DNA of 64,000 nucleotides. Source: Pseudomonas sp. PDM05 (GTDB lineage: Bacteria; Pseudomonadota; Gammaproteobacteria; Pseudomonadales; Pseudomonadaceae). Position 1 is the first letter of the stretch. The number at the start of each line of letters is the position of its first letter. Positions 36,568 to 45,872 of this stretch are shown piece by piece. Made by a program: the position numbers and the translations under genes. Under the pieces are notes generated by a model that had not been told where the DNA came from, ran no database searches, and saw only the letters and a program-made list of their open reading frames with translations. The stretch spans positions 124,001 to 188,000 of the forward strand of contig NZ_JACVAC010000012.1 in the NCBI RefSeq assembly GCF_014851685.1, given 5' to 3'.

Positions 36568-36899
36568 GTGAATCTCCAAGGCAGGGTTTAAAAAACGCGG
36601 ATTGCGACAAGGGTGCCTCAAGCAGGCATGAGTTCTTATGATCTGAGTCAACAGATTGTATACAACTTTAGGCTATCAGACTTATCAACACAATCTAACG
36701 GCCAAAGTACTACGACCGCCCTATGATCGGCCCACCAACCACTGGAGCCCGCATCATGCACCTCGACCAACTGTTCAACGGCCTGCTGGCCGCTTACGCC
36801 TGCGGTAAGTGAAGGCCAAGCGCGCTGCTAAGCTGCTACCATGGCAGCCCAAGGCAGCTGCGCGCCGCCACCCTCACCTTCGACCCTAGAGGATCGCCC
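36568..36899. other. Intergenic region between azurin and the small charged protein
   Basis: 332 bp. It contains the azurin promoter, AT-rich around 36640-36700, and a possible 18-codon ORF at 36756-36812. Nothing else was recognised. Confidence 0.5.
36756..36812 (+). CDS. Possible 18-residue small ORF or leader peptide
   Basis: MHLDQLFNGLLAAYACGK follows GGAG at 9 bases spacing, 87 bases before the start of the next small gene. It could be a leader peptide, a tiny membrane-associated protein or chance. No recognised family. Confidence 0.25.
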   Translation: MHLDQLFNGLLAAYACGK

Positions 36900-37082
36900 A
36901 TGGCCAAACCTAATTACTCCTTCGCCAAACGTCAGAGAGACTTGGCCAAGGAGCAGAAGAAAGAGGAAAAGCTGCAACGCAAGAAAGCCGCTGCAGAAGA
37001 CGAAGCCAATGGGCTGAGCACCGATGTCGATGCTGAAGAAACGAACGACGAGAGCGAAACGCCAAAAGATCCGGCGCAATAA
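36900..37082 (+). CDS. Conserved small, highly charged coiled-coil-like protein
   Basis: 60 residues: MAKPNYSFAKRQRDLAKEQK, a Lys/Glu-rich helix to about residue 35, then an acidic Asp/Glu/Thr tail. The 'KPNYSFxKRQRxLAKxxKKEEK' opening is conserved in small proteins across Pseudomonas and relatives, with no known function. AGAGGA stands before the ATG. Confidence 0.8.
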   Translation: MAKPNYSFAKRQRDLAKEQKKEEKLQRKKAAAEDEANGLSTDVDAEETNDESETPKDPAQ

Positions 37083-37156
37083 TTGAGCGCTCCCACCTTG
37101 TGGTGAGCAGGCCCTGGGTATCTACACATCTTCTGAATCCCTAGGCGAATCCTGTA

Positions 37157-37281
37157 GTGAGCGGGCTTGCCCGCGCTGGGTGGCGCAGCCACCCTAAATC
37201 CAGGCGCCTCGGTCTTTCTGAAACAGCGCGGCGGCCCTATCGGGGCGGCTGCGCCGTCCAGCGCGGGGCAAGCCCGCTCAC
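37157..37281. repeat. Second REP family: 125-bp imperfect inverted repeat
   Basis: Arms GTGAGCGGGCTTGCCCGCGC and the inverted GCGCGGGGCAAGCCCGCTCA are related but distinct from the common REP. Each arm carries its own inner hairpin (GGGTGGC-GCA-GCCACCC and its partner GGACGGCGCAGCCGCCCCG), giving a branched foldback. Confidence 0.85.
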
Positions 37282-37289
37282 GCCGCCAA

Positions 37290-38180
37290 TCATTCCAGCG
37301 GCATCACCGTCACCCGCACCTCCGGGTCATGGCTACCGCCCCCCAGAATCACTCCCCGCAACGGCGACACATCGGAGAAATCCCGGCCCCAGGCCAGGGT
37401 GATGTGCTCCAGGGCCGGCTGCACATTGTTGGTCGGATCAAAATCCACCCAGCCCGATATCGGGCAATACACCGAAACCCATGCGTGGGACGCATCGGCG
37501 CCGATCAGCCGTGGCTGGCCGGGCGGAGGCTGGGTGAGCAGGTAGCCGCTGATATAACGCGCCGCCAGGCCACGCGAACGCAGGCAAGCGAGCATCAGGT
37601 GCGCAAAGTCCTGGCACACGCCACGGCGGCGCTCCAGCACTTCCACCAGCGGCGTGGCGACTTGGGTGGCTTCGGCATCGAAGGTGAATTCGCTGAAGAT
37701 TTTTTCCATCAGCGCCTGCACACCGAGCAACAGCGGACGCCCCGGTGGGAAACAGCTGGCGGAGAACTCGACGAAGTTTTTCTTCAGGTGCACGTAGGGC
37801 GATTCGAAGCGGTAACGGATGGCTTCGATCAACTCATCGGACAGCGGCTGGCTGCTGTAGGTCAGGCTGTCGCGGGCCTGGTCCCAGGCGGGCGATTGCT
37901 GGAAGTCCAGCATCGGACGCGCCAGCACCTCCACGGTCAGCCCGGCGTTCACCAGCAGTTCGTCGTGGGGGCGCTCGAAGGCCAGGCGGGTGATCGGGTT
38001 GCCGAACACGTCTAGCTCATCGCGCCGCGACGAGGGCTGCGGGCTGATTTCCAGTTGCTGCTGGGTGCAGCGCTGCCACGCACACGGCCGGGGCCACAGG
38101 TGCGCCAACTGCTGGGCCAGGGACACCGGGCTGTCGTAGTGGTAATGGGTATCGTGGAAAATCTGGTAGTGCGCACTCAT
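37290..38180 (-). CDS. Transglutaminase-like cysteine peptidase of the ATP-grasp/alpha-E operon
   Basis: 296 residues. An N-terminal transglutaminase-associated domain (about 1-90) is followed by the core with Cys189 in RRGVCQDFAH, His232 in DASHAWVSVY and Asp248 in VDFDPTNN. The full triad suggests activity. In this family (COG1305) such proteins are thought to cleave isopeptide or peptide bonds. Its ATG overlaps the upstream stop by one base (TGATG), so it is in the operon. Confidence 0.9.
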   Translation of the reverse strand: MSAHYQIFHDTHYHYDSPVSLAQQLAHLWPRPCAWQRCTQQQLEISPQPSSRRDELDVFGNPITRLAFERPHDELLVNAGLTVEVLARPMLDFQQSPAWDQARDSLTYSSQPLSDELIEAIRYRFESPYVHLKKNFVEFSASCFPPGRPLLLGVQALMEKIFSEFTFDAEATQVATPLVEVLERRRGVCQDFAHLMLACLRSRGLAARYISGYLLTQPPPGQPRLIGADASHAWVSVYCPISGWVDFDPTNNVQPALEHITLAWGRDFSDVSPLRGVILGGGSHDPEVRVTVMPLE

Positions 38181-40666
38181 CACACCGACACCGTTTGCTG
38201 GCTGACATCATCCACGTGGGCAAAATGGCGCAGCGCGAGGCGATCCGACACTTGCCCACTCTCATCGGCGACCGCTTGCAGCAGGTCGGCCAGGCCGTCC
38301 AGCGCGGCACGTACGCTGGTTTCGCCGAACAGCGGGTTCTCCAGGCAACCCAGGTCGAAATGCGCAAGGCGCTCGACCAGCGGGCCAAGCCCGGTTTCCC
38401 GGGGCACGCCAAAATCATCGTTCAAGCGCCGCAGGGTGCGGCTCACCAGTTTCAATTGGAACAGCACTGCATGGGGGTTCTGCTCGTCCAACAGCAACAA
38501 GTCGAGCACCGGGATCAACTGCGGCACCGCCAGGTAGCGTGAGCGGTAGGTGATGCTGCTGTTGCCCAGTTCGAGCAACCACTCCAGCCCCGCCTGATCA
38601 AACACCGCCACACCCCGCAGAAACGCCGCCAGGCTGCTGCTCAGAAATTGCAGGCGCTCGATGCGTCGGCCCATCATCAAAAAGCGCCAACCTTCGTCAC
38701 GGGTCATGTCGTCCAGGGCAAATCCGGACAGCGCCGCCAGGGACATCACCAGGCGGTTGAGGAAATCCAGCAATTCGCCGAAATCCGGCGCTTGGCTTTC
38801 CAACTCCAGGGCTTCGCGCTGCAACTCCACCAGCGCCTGCCAGTTCTCCCGGGACAACTTGCCCCGCACCTGGGACGCGGCCCACTGCAAGCGCTGCAGA
38901 TTGGCGCGCAGGCTCGACGGCCAGTCGTCACCGAGCATGGCACCCAGCAGGCGTTCGGGTAGCTCGCCCTCCTCCGGCAGCAACCGCAGGTTCTCGCCCA
39001 ACTCCACCGCCGCTTGCAAGGCCAGCGGATCGTCGCCATCGACATAACGCGCCAGCACGATGCGCAGCCAGCGCGCACTGTCATCGCAGCGCTCGCAATA
39101 ACGACCGAACCAGAACAGGTTTTCCACCACGCGGGACGGCAGGTAAGGATCGCGGCGCACCAGGTCATGGGCGCCGATGGTGCGCTGCGCACGCCATTGC
39201 TCGCCACCCGGCGCGCGTTCGCCGAGCACCCAGGTGTCCTTGCTCGCGCCGCCTCGTTGCATGGACACCACTTCGGCATCGGCTTGCGCCGCTACACGTG
39301 TCAGGCCGCCGGGCAACACGCGATAACCGTCATCGCTGGCCACGGCGTACACTCGCATGCCGATGGCGCGGTGTTGCAGATGGTCCTCCACGGTGTGCCA
39401 CACCGGCGCCTGGGACAGCTGCGCCAGCTCTTGGGCGACGTAGGCGTAAGGGCGCGCGCGCATGCGTTCGGCCAGGGCCTGGCGTTGTTTGTCGTCCAGA
39501 TCGCGCCCGAACACCGGAGCAAAACTTTGCGACGCAAACGCCGGCTTGATCAGCAGCTCGGGCAGTTTCTCAAGCGCTTCGGCCAGTACCGGCGCTTCAC
39601 CGCACCACCAGGTGGCGATGGAGGGCAGGATCAACGCCTCGCCGAACAGGAACTCATTGATCTTCGGCAGGAAACCAAGCAACCCCGGCGACTCCAGCAC
39701 GCCGCTGCCCAAGGCATTGGCCACCAGCACATTGCCTTGGCGCACGGCATCGAGCAAGCCGGGCACGCCCAACGCCGAGTCGGTGCGCAGTTCCAGCGGG
39801 TCGCAGAAATCGTCGTCGAGACGGCGCATGATCGCGTGCACCCGGCGCAGGCCGCTGAGGGTCTTGAGGAACACACTGCTGTCGCGCACGGTGAGGTCGC
39901 CGCCCTCCACCAGCGGGTAGCCGAGCTGGCGCGCGAGGTATAGGTGTTCGAAGTAGCTTTCGTTGAAGCGCCCCGGCGTGAGTAGCACGATCAGCGGCGG
40001 CTGGTCATCGCCGGGTGCCTGGCGGGCCAGGGTTTCCTGCAGGGTGCGGAAGAAACCGGTGAGGTGCTGCACCTGCAAGTCGCGGTACAGGTCCGGAAAG
40101 GCGCGGGACACGATGGTGCGGTTTTCCAGTGCATAACCGGCGCCCGACGGCGCCTGGGTACGGTCGGCAGTGACCCACCAGCGGCCGTCGGGTGTGCGCG
40201 CCAGGTCCACGGCGTAGAGATGCAGAAACGCGCCGTCCGGCGGTTGGATGCCCTGGCACGGCCACAGGAAGTTGTTGTGTCCAAATACCAGCTCGGCCGG
40301 CAGCAGGCCTTCCTTGATCAGGCGCTGCGGGCCGTATAGGTCGGCGAGCACAGCGTTGAGCAGGCGCGCGCGCTGGGCGATCCCCGCTGCCAGGTGCTGC
40401 CACTCTTCGGCGGCGAGCACATGGGGCAGCAAGTCCAGTTCCCAGGGACGGTCGGCGCCCTTGGGGTCGGCGTAGACGTTGTAGGTCACGCCGTTTTCCT
40501 GGATCTGCCGGGTCAGCAGCGCCTGGCGCTGGGCCAGTTGCGCGGGGGTGCTGCGTTGCAGGTGGTCGAGCAGGCGCTGCCAATGGGCACGCACCGCACC
40601 GCTGTCGTCCAGCAGTTCGTGATAAGTGCCCGCGGTCAGCGGGTAACGGTCGAGCAAGTCGGACAT
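38180..40666 (-). CDS. Circularly permuted ATP-grasp plus alpha-E domain fusion protein
   Basis: 828 residues from ATG at 40666. Residues about 1-490 match the circularly permuted ATP-grasp (COG2308): 'VYADPKGADRPWELDLLPHV', 'IVLLTPGRFNESYFEHLYLARQLGYPLVEGGDLTV'. Residues about 520-828 match alpha-E (COG2307): 'LPSRVVENLFWFGRYCERCDDSARWLRIVL'. Usually two genes; here fused. Comparative genomics has proposed that these form peptide bonds on an unknown substrate, with the transglutaminase as peptidase. An in-frame GTG at 40705 is the alternative start; neither has a strong ribosome-binding site. Confidence 0.88.
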   Translation of the reverse strand: MSDLLDRYPLTAGTYHELLDDSGAVRAHWQRLLDHLQRSTPAQLAQRQALLTRQIQENGVTYNVYADPKGADRPWELDLLPHVLAAEEWQHLAAGIAQRARLLNAVLADLYGPQRLIKEGLLPAELVFGHNNFLWPCQGIQPPDGAFLHLYAVDLARTPDGRWWVTADRTQAPSGAGYALENRTIVSRAFPDLYRDLQVQHLTGFFRTLQETLARQAPGDDQPPLIVLLTPGRFNESYFEHLYLARQLGYPLVEGGDLTVRDSSVFLKTLSGLRRVHAIMRRLDDDFCDPLELRTDSALGVPGLLDAVRQGNVLVANALGSGVLESPGLLGFLPKINEFLFGEALILPSIATWWCGEAPVLAEALEKLPELLIKPAFASQSFAPVFGRDLDDKQRQALAERMRARPYAYVAQELAQLSQAPVWHTVEDHLQHRAIGMRVYAVASDDGYRVLPGGLTRVAAQADAEVVSMQRGGASKDTWVLGERAPGGEQWRAQRTIGAHDLVRRDPYLPSRVVENLFWFGRYCERCDDSARWLRIVLARYVDGDDPLALQAAVELGENLRLLPEEGELPERLLGAMLGDDWPSSLRANLQRLQWAASQVRGKLSRENWQALVELQREALELESQAPDFGELLDFLNRLVMSLAALSGFALDDMTRDEGWRFLMMGRRIERLQFLSSSLAAFLRGVAVFDQAGLEWLLELGNSSITYRSRYLAVPQLIPVLDLLLLDEQNPHAVLFQLKLVSRTLRRLNDDFGVPRETGLGPLVERLAHFDLGCLENPLFGETSVRAALDGLADLLQAVADESGQVSDRLALRHFAHVDDVSQQTVSV

Positions 40667-40710
40667 GGAACGCTCGGCAGAGGCAAAGAAGGTCGGATTC
40701 ACCACAGTCT

Positions 40711-40819
40711 AATGTGGGAGCTGGCTTGCCTGCGATAGCAGTGGGTCAGTCACCAGAAGTATCGACTGGTACACCGCTATCGCAGCGATGCGGCGACCCG
40801 ACAAGCCAGCTCCCACATT
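40711..40819. repeat. GAGCTGGCTTG-type REPIN with a 16-bp insert in one arm
   Basis: Left arm GTGGGAGCTGGCTTGCCTGC. The inverted right arm has 16 extra bases (40786-40801, CGATGCGGCGACCCGA) next to CAAGCCAGCTCCCAC. It lies between the two operon genes. Confidence 0.88.
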
Positions 40820-40830
40820 TTGAACTGCGT

Positions 40831-43800
40831 TCAGTCATTTTTATTGGGGAAGCGTCGTAGATCCAGGGTCATTGGCAATTCATCATTGATCACCAGGGAC
40901 GGCACCGGAAGCTTCCCTGGGCTATGCCCAAGGCGGAAAAACCGCGCCATCCGCCGACTCTCCGCCTCGTTGGCATTCACCGGCAAACTGTCGTAATTGC
41001 GCCCGCCCGGATGGGCGACGTGGTACTGGCAGCCGCCCAGTGAACGTTGCATCCAGGTATCCAGCAAATCAAACACCAGCGGCGCATGCACCGGGATGGT
41101 CGGTTGCAGGCAGTTGGCCGGTTGCCAGGCGCGGTAACGCACGCCGGCGACAAACTCGCCCACGCGGCCGGTGGCCTGCAATGGCACGGGGATGCCGTTG
41201 CAGGTCAGCAGGTAGCGTTGCGGCGCCAGGCCGGTCAACTTGACTTGCAGGCGCTCCAGGGACGAATCCACATAGCGCACCGTGCCGCCCACCGCGCCCT
41301 CCTCGCCCAGTACGTGCCAAGGTTCGAGGGCCTGGCGCAGTTCCAGTTCGATACCGCTGACGGCGTAGTCGCCGACCTTGGGGAAGCGGAACTCCAGGTG
41401 CGCGGCAAACCATTCGGCGCGCAGCGGGTAGCCGGCGGCGTTGAGTTCGACGATCACGTCAGCGAAGTCCTGCTCGATAAAGTGCGGCAGCAGGAAGCGG
41501 TCATGCAACTCGGTGCCCCAGCGCGCCAGCTTTGGCGGCGCGTAGGGTTCGCGCCAGAACCGTGCGACCAGGGCACGCAACAGCAATTGTTGGGTCAGGC
41601 TCATGCGCGCATGGGGCGGCATTTCAAACGCGCGTAGCTCCAGCAAGCCCAGGCGGCCGGTGGCGCCGTCTGGCGAATAGAGTTTGTCGATGCAGAATTC
41701 GGCGCGATGGGTGTTGCCGGTCACGTCGATCAACAGGTTGCGCAGCAGGCGATCGACCAACCACGGCGGACACTCTTCACCCGGTTCAGGCATTTGCGCG
41801 AAGGCGATTTCCAGTTCATACAACGCGTCGTTACGTGCTTCATCCACCCGTGGTGCCTGGGACGTCGGGCCGATAAACAGCCCGGAAAACAGGTAGGACA
41901 ACGAAGGATGGTTATGCCAGTAGCTGATCAGGCTGCGCAGCAGATCAGGTCGGCGCAGGAACGGTGAGTCCTTGGGCGTCGCGCCGCCGAGTACAAAATG
42001 GTTACCGCCGCCGGTGCCGGTGTGGCGCCCGTCGATCATGAATTTTTCCGTGGTCAGGCGGGTTTGCCGCGCCTCTTCGTAGAGAAATTCGGTGCGTTCG
42101 ACCAGCTCGTCCCAACTGGCGGACGGCTGCACGTTGACCTCGATCACACCCGGGTCCGGCGTCACGCGGAAGTTGCTCAGGCGTGCATCGGCAGGCGGTT
42201 CGTACCCCTCCAGCAGCACCGGGCAATGCAACTCTTCGGCGGTGGCCTCGATGGCGGCGACCAGTTCCAGATAATCCTCGACACGCTCCAGCGGCGGCAT
42301 GAACAGGTAGAGGCGCCCTTCCCGCGCTTCGGCGCACAACGCGGTGCGGGTCAGCCAGTCGGCGGATTCGTCCACGCTGGGCGTACGCTCATCGCTCGGC
42401 GCAGGTTCGCCGTGGCTGTTCAACTGGGCGGTCGTGGGCAGCTCCGGCTGATCCTGGTTCGGGTCCGTCGGGTGCACAAACGGATACTCCGCCGCCGTCA
42501 CCCAGGGCTGCGACGCCAATGGCAGGCGATAGCCCAAGGGCGAATCCCCCGGCACCAGGCGGCAGTGGTTATCGCGCAAGTACCAGCGCCCGCTCTGCCA
42601 GCGGTCGTTGGCAGCCGTACGCGCCAGCGGCAGGACCTGGCCGATGACTTTGCCCAAGCCCTGGCTGAACACTTTGCGCAGGCGTTCGCGCTCCAGGTCG
42701 TCGCTTAGACGCGGGTCTTGGGCGGTGACGTTTTGCGGCAACGCGCCTTCGCGCCACAGGTAGTAGAAGTTGTCTTCAAACGCCGGGAATACAAAACGCG
42801 CCGGCAGTTTGAGGCGCTCGGCGACGCTGGCGAGGAAACGCCCGGCCATGGCGCCGTCCGCGCCGTAGTCTTGTTGTTCATCGGCGATCAGCGCGCTGTT
42901 GTGCCAGATCGGTACGCCGTCGCGACGCCAGTAGCAATTGAGCGACCAGCGCGGCAATTGCTCGCCGGGGTACCACTTGCCCTGGCCGAAGTGCACCAGG
43001 CCCTTGGGCGCGTAGTGCTTGCGCAGGCGCTGGAACAACTCGGCAGACAGCCGGCGCTTGTCCGGGCCGAGGGCCGCGGTGTTCCATTCGGCGCCGTCGG
43101 GGTCGTCGATGGAAACGAAGGTCGGCTCGCCGCCCATGGTCAGGCGCACATCGCCCTTGAGCAGGTCGCCATCGATCTGCCGGCCGAGGGCCTGGATCGC
43201 CAGCCATTGTTCTTCGGTGTAGGGCTTGGTGACGCGCGGCGCCTCCCAAATCCGCTCAACCGACATTTCGTGGGTGAATTCACACTCGCACGGTTCCACC
43301 AAACCACTGATCGGGGCGGCAGACGATGGATCGGGACTACAGGCCAACGGGATATGGCCTTCACCAGCAAACAGACCGGAGGTGGCATCCAGGCCGATCC
43401 AGCCCGCGCCGGGCAAATACACTTCGCACCAGGCGTGCAAGTCGGTGAAGTCCACCTCGGTGCCGGACGGCCCGTCGAGGGCTTTGACGTCGGCGGTGAG
43501 CTGGATCAGATAGCCAGACACAAACCGCGCCGCCAACCCCAGGTTGCGCAGCAATTGCACCAGCAGCCACGCCGAGTCACGGCAGGAACCGGAGGCGTTT
43601 TCCAGGGTGAACTCCGGGGTCTGCACGCCCGGCTCCATGCGGATCAGGTAGCTGATATCGGCAGCCAGGCGTTGGTTGAGGCCCACCAGGAAATCCACCG
43701 CCGGCAATGGTGTGCGGTCGATACCGGCCAGGTAGGCGGCGAACTTCGGCGTCAACGGCAAGGTTTCCAGGTACGGCGCCAGCTCGCGCTGCTCATCGGC

Positions 43801-44121
43801 GGCATAGCTGAAAGGGATTCTTTCGGCGTAGGGCTCGAGGAAAAAGTCGAACGGATTGAACACCGCCATCTCGGCGACCAGATCGACTTCGATACGCAGC
43901 TCGGCAGTCTTTTCCGGGAACACCAGACGCGCCAGGTAATTGCCCTGGGGATCTTGCTGCCAATTGATGAAATGCTGCTCGGGCAGCACTTTCAGCGCGT
44001 AGGACAAAATCCGCGTGCGGCTGTGGGCCGCCGGGCGCAAACGCACGATCTGCGGGCCGAGTTCGACAGCGCGGTCGTAGCGGTAATGCGTAACGTGGTG
44101 CAACGCGACATGAATCGACAC
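40831..44121 (-). CDS. Transglutaminase / DUF2126 fusion protein
   Basis: 1096 residues. The N-terminal 300 are a transglutaminase with Cys180 in ASGSCRDSAW, His229 in DLHAWCEVY and Asp245 in GLDATSG. The rest is DUF2126 (COG4196): 'LTMGGEPTFVSIDDPDGAEWNTAALGPDKR', 'FMIDGRHTGTGGGNHFVLGG', 'IDVTGNTHRAEFCIDKLYSPDG', a glutamine-synthetase-like fold predicted to be an amidoligase-type enzyme. It is first in the cluster with the ATP-grasp/alpha-E and transglutaminase genes, separated by a REPIN. Confidence 0.9.
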   Translation of the reverse strand: MSIHVALHHVTHYRYDRAVELGPQIVRLRPAAHSRTRILSYALKVLPEQHFINWQQDPQGNYLARLVFPEKTAELRIEVDLVAEMAVFNPFDFFLEPYAERIPFSYAADEQRELAPYLETLPLTPKFAAYLAGIDRTPLPAVDFLVGLNQRLAADISYLIRMEPGVQTPEFTLENASGSCRDSAWLLVQLLRNLGLAARFVSGYLIQLTADVKALDGPSGTEVDFTDLHAWCEVYLPGAGWIGLDATSGLFAGEGHIPLACSPDPSSAAPISGLVEPCECEFTHEMSVERIWEAPRVTKPYTEEQWLAIQALGRQIDGDLLKGDVRLTMGGEPTFVSIDDPDGAEWNTAALGPDKRRLSAELFQRLRKHYAPKGLVHFGQGKWYPGEQLPRWSLNCYWRRDGVPIWHNSALIADEQQDYGADGAMAGRFLASVAERLKLPARFVFPAFEDNFYYLWREGALPQNVTAQDPRLSDDLERERLRKVFSQGLGKVIGQVLPLARTAANDRWQSGRWYLRDNHCRLVPGDSPLGYRLPLASQPWVTAAEYPFVHPTDPNQDQPELPTTAQLNSHGEPAPSDERTPSVDESADWLTRTALCAEAREGRLYLFMPPLERVEDYLELVAAIEATAEELHCPVLLEGYEPPADARLSNFRVTPDPGVIEVNVQPSASWDELVERTEFLYEEARQTRLTTEKFMIDGRHTGTGGGNHFVLGGATPKDSPFLRRPDLLRSLISYWHNHPSLSYLFSGLFIGPTSQAPRVDEARNDALYELEIAFAQMPEPGEECPPWLVDRLLRNLLIDVTGNTHRAEFCIDKLYSPDGATGRLGLLELRAFEMPPHARMSLTQQLLLRALVARFWREPYAPPKLARWGTELHDRFLLPHFIEQDFADVIVELNAAGYPLRAEWFAAHLEFRFPKVGDYAVSGIELELRQALEPWHVLGEEGAVGGTVRYVDSSLERLQVKLTGLAPQRYLLTCNGIPVPLQATGRVGEFVAGVRYRAWQPANCLQPTIPVHAPLVFDLLDTWMQRSLGGCQYHVAHPGGRNYDSLPVNANEAESRRMARFFRLGHSPGKLPVPSLVINDELPMTLDLRRFPNKND

Positions 44122-44288
44122 GGCGGCCTCCTGCGAGCCAGAGCATGGGGTTTGACGCGCGCAAGACTTATGCCAGCGCGGCAGTCATTGCACTTTGTCG
44201 TACGGCCCGGTGCAGTACAGCACCAAAACGGCGCCAACGTAGGTGCCCTGGTGCAACAGTTGCACATATTTGTGGCGGGTGTGGGGGA

Positions 44289-44783
44289 TTACCTCGGTTT
44301 CTTTATTCTTATGATTGCGCGCTCGTGTTTGCGTCGTTTCTCGATGGCCACCGTGACTTTGCGGCGCATATGGCGAAGTTCTACGTATTTGGCACGCATT
44401 TCATGGTGGCGTTTGCTGCTTAGTAGCAGTAGGCCAAGTACCGAGGAAAAAATGCAATCCACATAAAAGACGGGGATCGGCAAAAAAATAAAACCTGGCA
44501 CAGCAACCAATAGGCAAGTGATGAAAAGGCTATACATGCCCCAGGCGCCCCTTGGAAATCCATAGGCAATCATGACATTGCAGAGTGTGATAAAGAGGGC
44601 TAGCACCACGCCGGCTTGTTCAGCAGCAGCGTTCGATAGCGACGGCAAATAATAGTTCTCCACCATCACCACGACGACAGCACTGCTGTAGATGCCCGAA
44701 AAAATCACGCCAACGAATACGGGGAAATACCGAATTAGAAAAGGGCCTCGCGGTATGAGTGATTTCCTTTCGATAAGTCTCAT
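44289..44783 (-). CDS. Four-helix membrane protein, probable immunity protein (copy 2)
   Basis: 164 residues with four predicted helices (YFPVFVGVIFSGIYSSAVVVV, AGVVLALFITLCNVMIAYGF, GMYSLFITCLLVAVPGFIFL, VDCIFSSVLGLLLLSS) and a basic C-terminal tail. It is paralogous to 46377-46817 in helix order and in the RYFPVFVGVI/EHFPSFIGVI opening. The ATG overlaps the effector stop by 4 bp. A polytopic inner-membrane immunity protein fits defence against a pore-forming effector. It is AT-richer than its neighbours. Confidence 0.72.
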   Translation of the reverse strand: MRLIERKSLIPRGPFLIRYFPVFVGVIFSGIYSSAVVVVMVENYYLPSLSNAAAEQAGVVLALFITLCNVMIAYGFPRGAWGMYSLFITCLLVAVPGFIFLPIPVFYVDCIFSSVLGLLLLSSKRHHEMRAKYVELRHMRRKVTVAIEKRRKHERAIIRIKKPR

Positions 44784-45685
44784 TCTGAGGTTTCCTCATG
44801 CAGCCCAACCGCAATGATCCCAGAACGTACGCTGCCGGCAACACTCGATGCACCGCCAAGGGCATCAAGCATCTGCATGAGGGTCCCTCGCTTGACCTGT
44901 GCCGAGGTGTAGCGCTTTGGCATCTCGCCTGCCATTTGCTTCAACTTGATCATTCTCCGGCTCATTTGCGGATGGTTGATGCTCAGTAGCTCCCTGGTGA
45001 GCTTTACCCGCTCCTGACGATTCAGCCCTTTGAGTACCTGCTGCGTGTTTTTCCCCGTTGCCTTTTTAAGCATGCTGACGAATCGAATCGTCGACATCGC
45101 CGCATTACCAGCCCCCAATAACGAAGCCGCATCCAAGCCGGCCGTTACGGCCTGATACCACGGATCGCTATCCAAAGCGTCGTTGAGTGCTGGGTCATCC
45201 CTTTCATTTGCAGTCCGGCGAATGCCCATCCAACATTGAATACTGCTGGCCGACGCTCCCACAACGCTGATCGCCGCCGCTACGCCAGTAGCCCCAAAAG
45301 TAAATGGGCTCAGCGCAGAACCACCCGCGATCAATAACCAACTAATCAGCGCCGACGTACACGCAAACCCCGCATTCAACGCCTCAAACGCCACCTGCGC
45401 CTCTCGCGGCTCATTCGCCAACCGCCGTGCAAACTCCACCCGCCCGACATAACTGGGCGCCTCCCGCAAAATCACCTTCTTGGGCACAACGCTGCAAATC
45501 GGCTGGAACTCGCGCAACACGATCACCCGCAACTGCGCATCGAGGTACACCACGCCAGCACCGACAACCGCCGGATCAGCATCAATGGCGGCAAACAACT
45601 TACGCAGATCAATCGTGCTTTCCACCCACTGCCGCGTCGTCAAGTGCGCACTGGGGAATCCGTCTTTCAACACACTGGAAGTCAT
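44780..45685 (-). CDS. Probable pore-forming T6SS effector, Tse4-like (copy 2)
   Basis: 301 residues from ATG at 45685 with GGAG upstream. A soluble N-terminal part 'LFAAIDADPAVVGAGVVYLD' and 'ICSVVPKKVILREAPSYV' is followed by a Gly/Ala-rich hydrophobic stretch (ISWLLIAGGSALSPFTFGATGVAAAISVVGASA) and a helical C-terminus 'QQVLKGLNRQERVKLTRELL'. Full-length paralogue of 46817-47737. Position beside hcp and a membrane partner resembles Tse4/Tsi4, a pore-forming H1-T6SS effector and its immunity; the specific family name is inference. Confidence 0.65.
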   Translation of the reverse strand: MTSSVLKDGFPSAHLTTRQWVESTIDLRKLFAAIDADPAVVGAGVVYLDAQLRVIVLREFQPICSVVPKKVILREAPSYVGRVEFARRLANEPREAQVAFEALNAGFACTSALISWLLIAGGSALSPFTFGATGVAAAISVVGASASSIQCWMGIRRTANERDDPALNDALDSDPWYQAVTAGLDAASLLGAGNAAMSTIRFVSMLKKATGKNTQQVLKGLNRQERVKLTRELLSINHPQMSRRMIKLKQMAGEMPKRYTSAQVKRGTLMQMLDALGGASSVAGSVRSGIIAVGLHEETSE

Positions 45686-45742
45686 CCCTTTACTCCGGTT
45701 TTTCACAAGAGCGCAGAGGGTAAAGACTGGGCATCGCGTAAA

Positions 45743-45788
45743 AATGTCAGAAGCTTCGCTTTATCGGGACAGGCACTTCCTGATCACG
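45743..45788 (-). promoter_or_regulatory. Leader element B shared with the phospholipase D effector
   Basis: 46 bp starting AATGTCAGAAG (plus strand) and ending GATCACG, 57 bp before the effector ATG and 84 bp before hcp on the other strand. See element A at 33786-33831. It may control effector 2, hcp, or both. Confidence 0.6.
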
Positions 45789-45872
45789 GTGTAGCGTCTT
45801 GTAGGCCATGTCCCGAATAAGAAAAAGTACGCCCCGCGCCACTACCGGCGCACACCAGTACAGGGAACGACA

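Noticed and set aside
36568..36700. An Anr/Fnr box upstream of azurin
   Set aside because: No TTGAT-N4-ATCAA match could be found by reading.
42718..44466. A 582-codon open frame opposite the DUF2126 gene
   Set aside because: Low-complexity shadow frame; the transglutaminase triad lies on the other strand.
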